Below are positions 18,540 to 36,053 of a stretch of DNA of 64,000 nucleotides, one piece after another (position 1 is the stretch's first letter; the number at the start of each line of letters is the position of its first letter). The notes below the pieces were generated by a model. The model made no database searches. It was not told where the DNA came from and saw only the letters and a list, made by a program, of their open reading frames with translations. A program made the translations under genes and the position numbers. Source of the stretch: Chrysomallon squamiferum (taxonomy: Eukaryota > Mollusca > Gastropoda > Neomphalida > Peltospiridae); the NCBI GenBank assembly GCA_012295275.1, contig CM022670.1, positions 4,542,264 to 4,606,263 of the forward strand. Direction: 5' to 3'.

Positions 18540-18971
18540 GTCTTTCTCGACAGTGTTGAAAAACGGCTTGCGAGAGACAATACCTCGGTCCCGGTGGATC
18601 GCACTCAGAGCTCTGTTTGTGCCTGGCCGCTATTTCTACAGCGAGCAGCCTGCCCTTGGCTGTGTGTGCGACGATTCAAAAGGGGGCGTTCGAAAGCGAT
18701 GCTCTTCGTTGTCCCTGATTGGCTGATACTGGCGGTATTGACACTCAGGTAGCTGAACAAGTGAAGTTCATCCCTGATCAATTCGTTAATAAACTCGCTA
18801 ACGCTTAGGACTTCTTTGTACGTAGTTCTTTGAAAAAAGACGGTTGTTTGATCTGTTATATGAAGTGATAGTTTTCTTCGTATTTTTTTTCTTATTGTCA
18901 GGATATAATTCGTTGGGGTCATCTTTTATTGTTGTCTGGGATGTAATACAGAAGGAATAACTGGCCTCAAG
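18540..18971 (+). promoter_or_regulatory. Candidate promoter and non-coding first exon
   Basis: A G+C-richer, CG-containing, repeat-free island. It shows a GC-box-like GGGGGCG at about 18682 and an inverted CCAAT box (ATTGG) at 18718-18722. About 250 bases downstream is a strong splice donor, AAG followed by GTATGT, with the exon ending at 18971. These are the parts expected of a plus-strand promoter plus 5' untranslated exon, and the next plus-strand gene is the protocadherin whose first coding exon has an acceptor at 40573. The link is inference. A 105-codon minus frame (18605-18922) overlaps the island and has no recognisable domain. It could equally be an enhancer. Confidence 0.3.
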
Positions 18972-19671
18972 GTATGTAATATTTTCCAGTGTATATTATG
19001 ATTTTATTAAGAAGTGTTTATATGATGCGTATGTGGGTGTGTTGTTGTGTGTGTGTGTATGTATATAGCACACACATACATACATACATACATCCACAAT
19101 ACATACATAAATGCATATATACATACTTATAAACATACATACAACATACAATACATACACACATATTCACATACACATATATATATATATTTATCAGTGA
19201 TATATATATATGCCTATAGTATATATTACTGTGTGTGTGGGTGTTGATGTGTATAATATTATTTTGAATAGATAATTATAATAATCTATTCATTAAACTT
19301 CATAAAATACACTGAAGCAATAAACTTTCTTCGTGTAACTAATAAAGTTTTATTATAAAAGTTAATTATATCCTTAAAAAAATAATAAAAAAAGAATAAT
19401 TTCACTTTTTAAAAGAATGGAATTCTTTGATGTAACTTTATCATTATTTTATATCGGGGATAAAAATAACTTCGGGCTGACTAATTACCGTTATGTATTT
19501 CCGCTGACTTCATGTATCACTGTAATGTGATATCTGAGTCATTTCTGTGTATAAGTCAATGATATTTGAAATAGGCATAACTAAATAATAAATAAATAAA
19601 TAAATAAATAAATATGACTCGATTCAAAAGTTAATTAAATAAATTAAATTTTAAGAAATTTAATAATGATC

Positions 19672-19710
<39 letters not shown>

Positions 19711-19798
19711 TTAATAATAATAATAATAATAATATTTTCTCTTTCTGCCCCTTCCTAATCTACATCATCTTTACACTTTGTTTTCTTGAACCTTTAAT

Positions 19799-19871
<73 letters not shown>

Positions 19872-21807
19872 CGTGTTCATATTTTCTTCTATATTTCTTT
19901 TATATTTTTAATATTTTTTATACCTATATTATATCTAGAAATAAATAAGAAAATAAATTTTAAAAAAAACCAATCTAAAGTGCCCCAAGAATTTCAAAAA
20001 CATGTCATGATGAATTTAGTATGTATAAAAGGACCTGTCATATTTAGATTACGTAAACAAAAAATAATAAAAATAAAAATAAACTAAAAACAAAATAAAA
20101 AAAAATAAACTGAAAAAAAAAAAAATGATGAGAAAGAAAGAAAAGAATCCAATTACAAAGCACGCGAAATGTAAAATACCACCGATTTTTTTTAACAGCA
20201 CATTTAAATAATTTAATCAGGTGAACTATTCACTGCTAAAATCTTTGCTCTCTTCGCCAGTATTTACCATAATTGCCTCCTGCAATCAAACCGTGATGTA
20301 CAACAGAGACAGTCATTATTTTCAATAACTTTCATAAAGTCAGAGTGTCTAATGTAGAGCTGTCATTAAATGCATGGGGTTTCTAGGTCTCCTTTCAAAC
20401 GTGGAATCCTTTCCGCGCATGTGTGTCACGCGCCCACGAGGTTACCGCTAAAATTCGGACCAATTTGAAGGAACAAGATGTCGTCTATTAATCTGAGGAA
20501 GCAAAAATAGGATTTCGATATTGCTGTGATCTGACGCTAACGAAAACGAAGTGATTCGATATAATTTGAATCATTGAATTTTAACTTATTCTAATGGACC
20601 CGCCGGTGATGTTGAGAGGAAATTTAAAAAAAAAATATATTAGGGTTTATTTTCTCTCTTTCAACAAGATGTATCGAGTTGCCTTGCATTATCAACAAGT
20701 GATTTTTAATTTTAGACACTCATCGAAAATGGTTTTGCATTCAGATCAGTTTGACAAACTTTAAGTAACTTTTACATTAATCACAATTATAAATCAAAGT
20801 TAATTTTATTTTAATAAATATCGTTACAAACATACACACATAAAAACACACATACGTATAGACATCCACACGCACGTATAAAGATATACACACACATACA
20901 CACACGTATACATAGATAATCACACACACATAAACGCATGTTCATAAGTAAATTCACACAAACATACTGCAAAAATAATTACACACAAACGTTAAATCAT
21001 ACTTGTACATACGTAAATGCATACACACGTAAATACATACATATAAAAGAGTTACTCAAAATCCATAAACAAAAATCTAATTAGTTTCTTCTATTTCAAA
21101 AGACATTTTTCATTTTCTGTTTACTACACATAACGACAAACTGTCGTAGTTACTGTAACAAACAGGCGACATTCAGTTATGGCTAAACACTTTTGTTTCC
21201 CATTGATTTTACTGTTTGAAAACTACAAAAAGAAGCAATGCTCACTTTTTGTAACGAAGTCTTTGCGTTAGATCGCCTCGAGTTGAACGCGTCAGCAAAA
21301 AGATCGCTTAGATATCGCTTGTTCTCGCTGCTGTAAATTATTTATTAGTAGCATCAGTGATGTTGTGTAGCCCCGTACAGCTTGGAAGATAAACTTATTA
21401 TGCACATTGTTCTTTGCGAATTAGCTTGGTAACGTTCCAGCAGTTCACAGGCTCTCGTCACTTTTCTTTCATTTAGCTTTGGCAGAATCGTCTTTTTCTT
21501 GAAGACACAAGGCTCAAGTTTTCATTTCTGTTTTTCTTCTGAACGTTCGTGCAAGAAAATACTCCAGCGACAGAAATAATCTTTTGTGCCGCAGATGTTT
21601 TCGCTTAATAAATCAGACTGAACAGTTTCCTTTTACTCCGAGATGTTTTTATTAGAGTAAAAATGTCAATTTGTCTAAGTTCGTGTGGAATATGTAACAG
21701 TAGTTATATGTGACGTGGATTTTTTTTTTTTTTCAAAGTTTTTTGTTATTTTAATTAGAATGAAGCTTTTTTTTAACTCGCCAGTGAGGATGGGAGGATG
21801 GATATGG

Positions 21808-21841
<34 letters not shown>

Positions 21842-22250
21842 CTTGTATGTTAGTTTACTACGAGAATGAAAGTGTATGCATGTATGATGGTCTGTTTTAG
21901 AGCAGATGTTACTGTGTACGATTACGTGCTTATGTACTGTTGTATACCGTGTACAGGTGTTTTTCTGTCGGTTTTAACGTGTACATGGATAAATGCGTAA
22001 CCTAAAGGTTTCAGTAAATGAATAGTTTTAAAATAGTTCAAATCTTTTAGTGAAATTTACTTTACTGTTATCTGTGTGGAAAATCATAATAGGCCTGATT
22101 CAAAAATAAACGAGACTCTGATCCACAATCAGTGATCCACAATCTGTCACTCGCTGTAATGGTAAACCTTTAAAACAATATTTGTTTAACGATAACACTC
22201 TGTGTACAGGACCGTCACAAATCTGATTCGCCTTCCTTCCGTCCACCTAG
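18972..22250. other. Non-coding interval
   Basis: No gene seen. Holds mixed GT/ACAT/AT repeats (19045-19235), (AAT)n (19675-19733), (TC)n (19804-19867), AAAAT-rich DNA (20055-20130), scattered ACAC/ACAT words (20830-21050) and a short CAGA array (21818-21841). Complex repeat-free stretches lie at about 20380-20620 and 21240-21620. Confidence 0.65.
19804..19867. repeat. (TC)n microsatellite
   Basis: A pure TC array of about 64 bases. Confidence 0.97.
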
Positions 22251-22700
22251 CAGGACAAATGCTCCCGTCAAATCACATTTACTGCCATCTTGCCCAAACT
22301 GACTACTGACCGAGTCTCGAGGGACTCTGAACACATGACTAATGACAGACACGCCGTTGTATCTCCGTGGTTTACTGCGGCCGGACCGCCATTATGTAGC
22401 CGGCCTAATTGTGCCCATGGTCAGTGGTAGACATGGTTAATGGTTGCAGTTGCAGAAAACAATTACCACGTTATTTTGATACCAATACGAAGTGTCACGT
22501 CCGTAATAAAGGATTTAATGTGTCCAGATGTCGAGATGTCAGCTGTAAACATTTTGACACACGACGTCCAAAGAACGGTGAATGGAGATTGTTTATTGTG
22601 CGTGGTTTGTTATTTATTAGACGTTGTTTAATACGGGCTGTTTGTTACAGCTAGTTTATTAGTCGCTGGTTAACGAGGGATGGCAGTCCGCTGTACGTGT
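22250..22700. other. Complex CG-containing island, function unknown
   Basis: Repeat-free DNA with a GC-rich core near 22370-22430 (gcggccgg, GCCATTATG, ccggcc). Two overlapping plus frames (81 codons at 22409-22654 and 63 codons at 22440-22631) are open. Neither shows a domain, and the longer one begins at GTG. It may be an enhancer, an unrecognised exon or chance. Confidence 0.3.
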
Positions 22701-24609
22701 CATGTATATCATGTTTCCAATCCCGTATCTGTTCACTTATCTAGGTTATAATTTGTAATAGTTTACTAACATTGTATTTCTTATTTCATATCCTTCTTGT
22801 CAAGCACAGAAAGAATGTGACATGGACAATTAAATACAAAAATAATTAACTTATTTTACAGTATAATTAGAGTAAATTACTTGTTCGGTGTATTATTGTC
22901 CATTATTCAGTAGAAGTTGTAGTTGTAGTAGTATTGTAAAAGTAGGAGAAATACTAATATTAGTATATCAATAACAAATAATAGTAATAGTGAGTAGTAG
23001 CTGTAGCAATAGAATAATAATATTTAGCAGTAGTAGTAGTAGTACCAATATTATTAGTGGAAGTGGCAGTGGTAGTAGTAGTGGCAGAGTATATTTAATA
23101 GTAGGAGTAAAAGTGACTGTAATTGTTTTTGTAATAATAATACAGCAATAGCTAACTATTCATAATGTTCTTTCTTAACAAAACAAAAAAAAAAAATGTA
23201 TTTTTAACTGTTGATAAATCCATAAAGGAAAACTTTACGACACGGTAAAACAAAATAACAAAACGAGTAAACTTTACTGCTGTTTGTTAGAATATTGTCC
23301 AGTAATGAACAGCAAATGTTTGGTCTTTGCGTTTACAAGTCAAACGTCACCTTTGGCTTTCAACGCGAAATTTCATTCTTTTTTTCTTTTCTTTTTTTTT
23401 GTTGCTTGTAAGAAAAAAGAAGCATCGATCGCTTGTATCTCGCCACAGAACATCACTGGGCATTGTGAGGATGACGAATGATCGATGAAGAGAATAATAG
23501 TTTTTAACGGTTTCTGATGGCGTACACAATTGTACTGCTATTGTTTGATCTCTAAAAAGAAATGTGTTTTTTTTTGTTTTTGTTTTTTTCTCTGCTAATG
23601 TTGTCATGCGTTTATTATATTTATTATATATATAAATGAGTGACTGAATGAGTTAGTGAATTATCCACGATTGAATGAGTGAGTGAGTGAGTGAGTGAAT
23701 AAAAAAAAGCGAGCGAACGAACACACGATTGATGACTGAGCTGGCGAATAAAATAACGAAGGAATGAACGAATGTTTAAATACGACCGTTTAAAACCTGT
23801 TCTAGGTTTTAAAAAGATGAATGGATAGCTGGTCTGAAGAATGGAAAAATGTGTGTCCATTTATGTATCTAAAATCAACTCTTCTTGGTTCTTTGCTTTG
23901 TGAATTCCATTTCACGTTTTTATTTTGTATTTTGTATTTATAGATTTTTTTTTCTAGATACGTGTTTGGTTTCCCATAACTACCATCATCATTATCATTA
24001 CCACTTAAAAACAAAAAAATCACCATTTTGTTTTCTAATTTATCATCATCGTTTTTTTTTTTCTTCTTTTTCTCAATCTCTTTCTTTCTTTCTTTCCTTC
24101 TTTCTTTCTTTCTTTCTTTCTTTCTTTTCCCTTTGTTTCGTAATATTTCACAAGATGCCAAAACGTTTGTTAACTGCAATTAACAGCTACCACACATCAA
24201 AGAATGTCCTCGAATCTAGACGCGGAAATCAAAATGTCAACATGTAGCTCATTTTCTTTTATCGTGTCCACGTTATTCCAGTAACGTCGAGGGCAACGTG
24301 TTTGTAGCGAGCGACGTCAACGTTGCATGCATCAACAAATGCCTCGAAAGCTGATTAACCCTTGCTCCCTGACCGCCGTGTTGTGACGTAAGTCTCGTCT
24401 ACACATGCCGCGGTTGTGGCAGGTGAACAAAATGATAACGTTGTTAGATAATTAGGAAGCATTCAATAATCCGTGAACAACAGAACAAAAAAAAAAAAGA
24501 AGAAAGAAATGTGTTGATTAAAAAGTGAAGGAGAAAAGAAAAAAGAAATTACCATGCGAAAATCATTTTTATCATCATTATCATTATCATTATTATTATT
24601 ATCATCATA

Positions 24610-24653
<44 letters not shown>

Positions 24654-24712
24654 AGCCTGTTTTAATATTAAATAATTTATTCCTTAATTTTTTTCTTGAA
24701 TTTTATTTCTTT

Positions 24713-24760
<48 letters not shown>

Positions 24761-25830
24761 TAATAATAATAACAACAACAATAAATGGAAGTAGATAAAA
24801 AGAAATTCAATAGATTTTGGGGTTTGATCTCGGTACTTGTCACTCTACATTCTAGTAACGTAATCAACTGTCAGTATCCTCGGTCGCAGAGCTTGAGTCA
24901 CACGTGACATTCTTACACAAGACAGTTTATAAATATTTAACAGCACAGACAAAAGAAAGTATGTATTGTGACACTAACAAATAATCACAGTAGACCAACT
25001 TTCTGCATGCCTGAAAATTATTGTTTTGTTTCTTTGCCAAAAAGTACCTGTTATCCTGTGATGCATAGAAACATAATTTAAACTGCACTCAGTATTTTAT
25101 TTAGATGTTCCCCTGAAAGGGTGCGTCTGGGCATTATAGACTGATTGTATTTACTTATTGTTTTATCGATTAGCGCAAACTGATATATTAATTTTAAAAA
25201 GTATGTCAGTTGTAACAGTAGTATGCGAGAATCTATGCAGATGTGTTTATTGCTGCATCTGAAAATTTTCAGTAATAACAAGTATTAAAACAGAATTAGT
25301 CCACTACGTCATGATCCAGCATCTGAGTCATACTGCATCAAAAGATACCTCAAGAATGGTATGTTAGATCATTTGTAGATATTAACATATATGATGAACC
25401 TAATAAAGGATAAGGGTAATGAATTAAAAACATCATACAAGCTTTACGTGTCTTAACTAATCTTCTAAAGGTACTAACTCCAACATCTTTCTACACTGTG
25501 TGCCCAAGAAAGGCGTGCTTAAGAACAACTGGGCTTTTCAGTTTCACCAAAACGTCAAAAATTTCAATTCTAAATCAAGAATTTGTGATTCATCAATGTC
25601 AGCTGAGTAAACTAGAAATAAACAGTTTACGAAATGTGTGGGCTGGCATGTTAACAAGGAAACGAAAAGGTTGTTTAGCTATATTCCAACATGATGGTAA
25701 CCAAAGGCCATTAGATGTCAAACATATGATAATTGCAATAAATGGCTTAAATTGCAACAATAATAAAAATCGCTCGCGTGTTAAAGGCCTTCATTTAAAC
25801 TTCTACAGTATAAAAACAGAGTACTGTGAA
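22701..25830. other. Non-coding interval
   Basis: No gene recognised. Contains degenerate AGT repeats (22917-23090), GAGT units (23660-23700), (TTTC)n (24075-24127), (ATT)n (24570-24652) and (AAT)n (24715-24784). A complex island is at 24240-24440. The plus frame at 25498-25851 (117 codons, starting GTG) has no recognisable domain. Confidence 0.6.
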
Positions 25831-25925
25831 GCCTGGCTGGCATCGTGGTGAAACGGCTAAACCAGCGGCCTAAAACCTGATATGTGATGGGATCGAATTT
25901 TGATAGAGCTGCTACTTACAAACTC
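25831..25925 (+). mobile_element. Decayed tRNA-derived element (SINE head or tRNA pseudogene)
   Basis: The segment tggcatcgtggtgaaacggc from 25838 matches an RNA polymerase III A box with D-loop spacing. GGGATCGAATT at 25889-25899 matches a B box, about 35 bases downstream of the A box as in tRNA. The anticodon stem does not pair well and no clean acceptor stem is visible, so it is not a working tRNA gene. tRNA-derived SINEs are abundant in octopus genomes. No tail repeat or target duplication could be defined. Confidence 0.45.
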
Positions 25926-27055
<1,130 letters not shown>

Positions 27056-27059
27056 GGTA

Positions 27060-27221
27060 TATTCCAGAGTTAGCAGAAACTGTCAGCGATGTCATAGAAA
27101 CTCGAGTTATCACGCGCAATTAGCTTCCTATCTCCCGGACAGGCCGTGGCTTCCGCTTCGTTGTCATTCGCCGAGTCTCTGGCGTCGCCGAGAGCCGAGT
27201 TCTACCTGACTACTTCGACAG
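27060..27221 (+). other. Candidate non-coding exon ending in a splice donor
   Basis: A short island much richer in G+C and CG dinucleotides than the surrounding AT-rich DNA. It ends in CGACAG followed by GTGAGA, a near-consensus splice donor (intron would start at 27222). This fits a 5' untranslated exon of a plus-strand gene, plausibly the protocadherin 13 kb downstream, but no transcript evidence exists. An enhancer is an equal alternative. Confidence 0.25.
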
Positions 27222-27850
27222 GTGAGAGAGAGGCCGACTGCGCGGCTGTGCGCAATAATCTTTGAGTTCTTCACTCGTGTATGTAATAACACTGCACAGG
27301 CTAAGGATAACAGCGGGTAAGGCACCAATTGATTTATTTCTCTGTCGCTCTCTTTTATTCAACTTTTATATATATATATATTTTTTTTTTTTTTCCCCCG
27401 ATCTTTATGTTTTTAATTTTTTTAGTTGTGTTATTTTTACCGTTAATCGCTCTATTTATTTTATGATTTTCTTTTTGCATCTGTTTTTTTTTTTTTTCTT
27501 GTATTTATTCAGTTGTTTACCTGAAGTGATGCCCATGCTTTTTTTTCTTCTTTCATTTTCTTTTTCTTTTCTTTTTTTCTTTTCACTGGTCTTATAATTA
27601 CATTCATTTTCTCGTTAATTTACTTTTCACAAGTCTTATAATTATTGTGGCTATTTGAGTTTGTATTTATAACATTTATTCCCTATTTCTTCGTTAAATG
27701 TTTTTGTACTTCTTTCAGTTCACGCTTAACATTAATTAATCTATTCATTCATATTTTCATTCTATTTTAAGTTTATTTCAGTTGTAATTTCTTTAATATA
27801 CATATATATATTTTTTTATATATATAGATACATAAAACACACATGTAAAC
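27222..27850. other. T-rich non-coding interval
   Basis: Pyrimidine-rich DNA with many poly-T runs. The 111-codon frame at 27262-27597 is Phe/Leu/Ser-rich translation of these runs. Confidence 0.75.
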
Positions 27851-27852
27851 AC

Positions 27853-27858
27853 ACACAC

Positions 27859-27935
<77 letters not shown>

Positions 27936-27963
27936 CAAAAATATATACAAATATACATATAAA

Positions 27964-28003
<40 letters not shown>
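27853..28003. repeat. (CA)n-(TA)n-(CA)n compound microsatellite
   Basis: Two CA arrays flank a TA array and a short ATACAAAT stretch. Confidence 0.97.
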
Positions 28004-28007
<4 letters not shown>

Positions 28008-28732
28008 TATACAGATATGTCTACATACATGCATACAGATATACTTACATGTAGATGCATATAGTAAACAGACAAACATGTAAAGGTATTATTTTAACAT
28101 ACTTCTTTTTTGTAACTCCCTCTTTGTGTCTGACCGAGTACTGTGTTACGATTCGCGTTCAACACCATCTGTTGTAATTATAATTAAGTTTCGAACAAGT
28201 CGCATGAGTCAACTGCATTACATACGTAATCTTTTTTAATTAACATTAAATTCCATTATCCATTTACGACAAACTGAAAAACAGGTTCGGAAGTTTTGTC
28301 TTGTATATTGATTATATCGCCAATTGTGCATTTTGCCAAATGGTGTCTAATTTAATTTTTCAACAATTAATGGGTTGGCCAAATAACCATGCGTGCAGTG
28401 AATATTTATAAATGTTTCGGAGGAATGGATTTGCTGTCAACATTAACAGTTTACATAGGATTTATTCGAAGAAGAACTATAGATCCACCGTTATGTTTAT
28501 TGATTTCGAAGACAAAGATGAAGAATATTAATGGAAATTAGTTAGAAAAACTGTTATCTTCAATGGGGAAAAATCCGTTACTGTTGTATTGAATAAAAAA
28601 TAAAATAAAAGATATATTGTATCGTGGGCACGTTTTATAATAGTGTTATGTGGACGGAATCGTTCAATAAGTAGGATGTTCTACAGGTAACTGCGTTGAT
28701 TATGTCGAAAGCGCACGTAACTATAATATATG
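28004..28732. other. Non-coding interval
   Basis: AT-rich unique sequence with no gene or motif recognised. Confidence 0.6.
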
Positions 28733-29198
28733 GACATGATATATATGTACAGCTGATATAAATGTAGACATGATGTATATGTAGTCAGGATACATATATG
28801 TACAGCTGATATAAATGTAGACATGATGTATATGTACAGCATGATATATATGTAGTCAGGATACATATATGTAAAGCATGATATATATGCAGACATGATA
28901 TATATGTAGACATGATGGATATGTAAAGCATGGTATATATGTAGACATGGTATATATGCAGACATGATATATATGTAGACATGATGGATATGTTGATATG
29001 ATATATATGTAGACATGGTATATATGTAGACATGATATATATGTAGACATGATGGATATGTAAAGCATGGTATATATGCAGACATGATATATATGCAGAC
29101 ATGATATATATGTAGACATGATGGATATGTAAAGCATGGTATATATGTAGACATGATATATATGCAGACATGATATATATGTAGACATGATATAAATG
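28733..29198. repeat. 17-bp minisatellite with higher-order pattern
   Basis: Tandem units of 17-18 bases, consensus GTAGACATGATATATAT, with variants such as gcagacatgatatatat, gtagacatgatggatat and gtaaagcatggtatatat. Variant types recur in blocks of four, indicating higher-order amplification. All three minus frames are open (up to 159 codons) because the unit carries no minus-strand stop. These frames are not credible genes. Confidence 0.93.
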
Positions 29199-31125
29199 AT
29201 ATATATATTTCCGAAGATTTTAGCTTTATATTTTCTCTCTTTCTTTTGTTCGTTCTTTGTTAGATAGACAGAGAAACAGACAAATTGACACATACGTATA
29301 TATATATATATATATTGATATATATATACACACATTATTCTTTTTTCTTTCTTTCTTCTTTCATATATTTGATTTAACCACTATTCTGAAATGTAATTAA
29401 TAACAACAACATAGCAACAATAGTAATGATAACAATAGCATTAATCGTAAAGATAATAACGTTTGTAATAGATGTTGTAATAGTAGTAGGAGCGGTAATA
29501 GTATTAGTAGTAGTGGTGGTTGTCATACTCGTTGAAGTGGTGGTGATGATAGTAGTAATAGTAGTAGAAGTAGCAGTAGTTGTTGTTTTAGTAACAGTAG
29601 TAGTAGGTAGTAGTTGTGATGGTGGTGATAACTGCAATAGCAGTAATAGCTATTGTTATGGTTGTTATAATAGTAATAAAAGTAACAGTAGTTGATATTA
29701 TGGTAGTAGTAATAGATGTAGTAGTTGTAGTAGATGTGATTTTTGTTATAGTAGTAGTAGTATGCAACTAGAATATCAGCAGCAGCAGCAGCCAATATTC
29801 GTAGCAGTTAAAGCTAAAATATTATTACAAAAAAACATGAAAATGAGTAAAATTAGGGTGTAATTGTTAATTACACGAAACAAAAACCCTGCATTTTTTA
29901 GTTTATGTCAAAAACTGTTAGGACAAAATACAGTCATGTGAGGAATACAAAAAAAGGAATTACATATCTTCGGTTTTTCGTTAAATTATTGACTGCAACT
30001 GAAAAACGATTGAAAAACGATTGAAAAACGATATTCCGTTGTGAAATATTAATGCCCGTGTTTCGTGTTTTCTGAGTAATACCGTTAACTATGAAACAAA
30101 CATATAATTAGCAGCACTTTTTTTTGTCCTGCGCTTGCACCAAGAAACGTCTATGCTTGAAGGGTCACGTGACGTCGTTATTTACGGGTCATTGAGCAGC
30201 CGGCGTGTGACAGGTTTTTGAAATCCATCTCCCATGACGATTGTGTATGAATTATGCAAATGATAGTCTTCAAGAAATAGTTGGTTGACAAGTCTGGAGA
30301 GAGAAAAAATATATATTGAATAAATAAAAACAGAGAAAAGGAAAATAGCCAAATATTTATTCAAAAATACTTGTATGTTTTGCAATATAACTTATATGTA
30401 TGTGTATATTTACGTGATTTAAATAACAACCAAATACAATGCTTGTACGAAGTACGTATAACAGACCTAGACATGTTTAAAGACATGTATAAACATATAA
30501 TACACATAATACTCCTACATAAACAAGCACACACAGACATTTGTATGAACATAAATACTAGAAATGCTTCTTTTGCATAGCTCCTGCCTCGTTTCTCTTC
30601 TTTCCACGTTTTTCTAAGTGAAGCATGAATATTTATTTTATCTATAACTGGCACTGCGCAGTATGTCTTAACTCTTGGAAAGGTTTTTCGTCTCAGGTGT
30701 CTTTAACTACAGATGTACAAATTGAATTAACTCCTGAAGTAAAACCGACTTGGCACTTAGTGGTCGTATGACATTAATTATATATACATACACACCTATT
30801 TCTTCCACGTGCAGTATAGGTAAGTCTAGCACATTGTCCACACAATTTATTTTGCTTCGGTGCTCATTGAGAAAGTCCACATTCGGTCGATTTGCTTTTG
30901 TCTTTGATAAAGAATTTGCCTGGTAATGAGTGTGATTGGAGGTCAGATTATGTGTTTGACGAAATGATGTAGAAAGTGATTGAGAGAGAGCGAGAAAAAC
31001 AGATGTAGACAGACAGACAGACAGAGCGTGTATGTACGTATATGAATATGACAGAGGAGATGCAAAAGCAGAGAAAGATGAAGGAAGAATGACTAATATG
31101 CTGAGGAAAAAAAAAAAAGGTAGTT

Positions 31126-31130
<5 letters not shown>
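29199..31130. other. Non-coding interval
   Basis: Degenerate AGT/AAT-rich trinucleotide DNA spans 29400-29790, giving artefactual open frames on both strands. An 11-base word (gaaaaacgatt) is tandemly repeated three times near 30000-30031. The remainder is AT-rich with no gene seen; frames of 67-97 codons at 30182-30654 have no recognisable content. Confidence 0.65.

Positions 31131-31198
<68 letters not shown>
31131..31198. repeat. (AG)n microsatellite
   Basis: A pure AG array of about 68 bases. Confidence 0.97.
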
Positions 31199-34440
<3,242 letters not shown>

Positions 34441-34665
34441 AAAATCAATTGTTCGCGACGAGTTCTTCCGAGACTCGGTTAATTAGCGAATGTCGACCCG
34501 CCACCTGAGCCGATTTAGCGCCGTAACAGGTGATAATCACATCTAGCATTTTACTCAAATCAACGTCCAAACAAGGCTTAAGTCAGATTCTGAAAAATCA
34601 TCAACGTTCAGGGAAAGGTCTAGATGAAATGACGCCAAATCTCAGTCGTTTCCGATCCCTTCGTT
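34441..34665. promoter_or_regulatory. Candidate enhancer-like island
   Basis: A repeat-free island with balanced composition. It carries a homeodomain-type TTAATTAG at 34479-34486 and two E-boxes, CACCTG at 34502-34507 and CAGGTG at 34527-34532. This clustering fits a neural enhancer about 6 kb upstream of the protocadherin. Function is inferred from motif content only. Confidence 0.25.
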
Positions 34666-35980
34666 TGAAAATGTTGTTTTCTTGATAATCAAATTTCGAG
34701 GTAAAAAAAAAAGACTGTTTTAAGAAATAAATGAAAAAGATTTTTTAATTTTTTTTAAAATTAACACATAAATCTGAAAAAAAGAAAAGAAAAGAAAAGT
34801 TAATTAAATTAAAAAGAAGCTGCTAAAGAACAAAAGAAACAAAGTGAATTGTCTTTTTCGTTTGCTGTTTTTCTCTTTTCTTTCGTTCTTCGATTCCTTT
34901 TTCCTTTTATTTTTATTTCTATTTTTTTTCATTTTAATAAACAGTTACACGTTTGTGCTTTTTATTTGAAAGGTTTTACATTAGGCACGTCAGGAAACCG
35001 CATTTATTATAAGTGAGCGCAGAATTGTTATTATAAAAAAATAAATCTCTAGCTTAAAATATTAGTAAACAGTCTATCACTGACATTTCAGCAACAAAAG
35101 CTGCTTTATAATTGTCCCTGGGGAAATTTTTTAAGTCTGTATCAACTGTTGGGTACAATAACATTGGCTTAAAGAAGAAAAAGGTATCTATCGAGTTCCA
35201 GAGAAATCACATTAAAAAAAAGTCACTTTATTCATTAATTCATTTATTCTTTTCTACATAATTCAATTTACAAGTTCACTCTTCCCTATATTTTAATATA
35301 AGCATTCCCAAAGCTAAAATAAATTTTTTGTTTTCACACACCACTACCTGAAAAAACTCAACTTACACATATAATTATAAAAATAACTATGAACACCAAC
35401 AAACACACAATGCGCAGAGAGATAAAAATCTAGACAATTATCTTTCGTTATTGATTAAGAACGAGAAGATCAAACATAACCGTCAAATCATTTTTACCAA
35501 CACAGTCTGCTTCCATTGTCTACAATTTCCACGAACCGATAAGCTAATTCACTTTGTGTTTTCTTTTTCGTCTTCATATTTTTCTTTCTTAAAGCCATAA
35601 AATATCGTTACTCGTTTGATTTCACATAAAACATATACTCGTAGCAAATCCAACGTCATTTTAATCGAAATTATCCCAAAGGAAATTTTATGCCTATGAT
35701 TGCTTTCAGATATTTCTCGAGATTCCAACTTAATAGCCCTTAAGTATTCCCACCATGGCGACGCATAATATAACTATTGGAATTATAGCCTTGAGATCAA
35801 AGAATGGAGTTGATTACAACACTGGACTGAGGCGTTTAATTAACGATCAATAGTCGGCCGAAAAACAAACAAGATTCATGACTTTTTTAACTTTACGTTC
35901 TAACATTCGGTTCTGTGTGCTATGTCATTAGTCGTCTGTTGCCAGGTATGGAGATGAAACAAGATGTCTAGATTTTTTAA
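34666..35980. other. Non-coding interval
   Basis: AT-rich unique sequence with poly-A/poly-T stretches. No gene or strong motif seen. Confidence 0.6.
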
Positions 35981-35984
35981 AGTG

Positions 35985-35986
<2 letters not shown>

Positions 35987-36045
<59 letters not shown>

Positions 36046-36053
36046 AAACACGC
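35987..36053. repeat. (CA)n microsatellite
   Basis: A CA array of about 50 bases with AAACA interruptions at its right end. Confidence 0.96.

Noticed and set aside
28681-29335. Three overlapping minus-strand frames of 128-159 codons
   Set aside because: Translation of the 17-bp minisatellite, open in all three frames because the unit lacks stops; no unique coding segment or domain.
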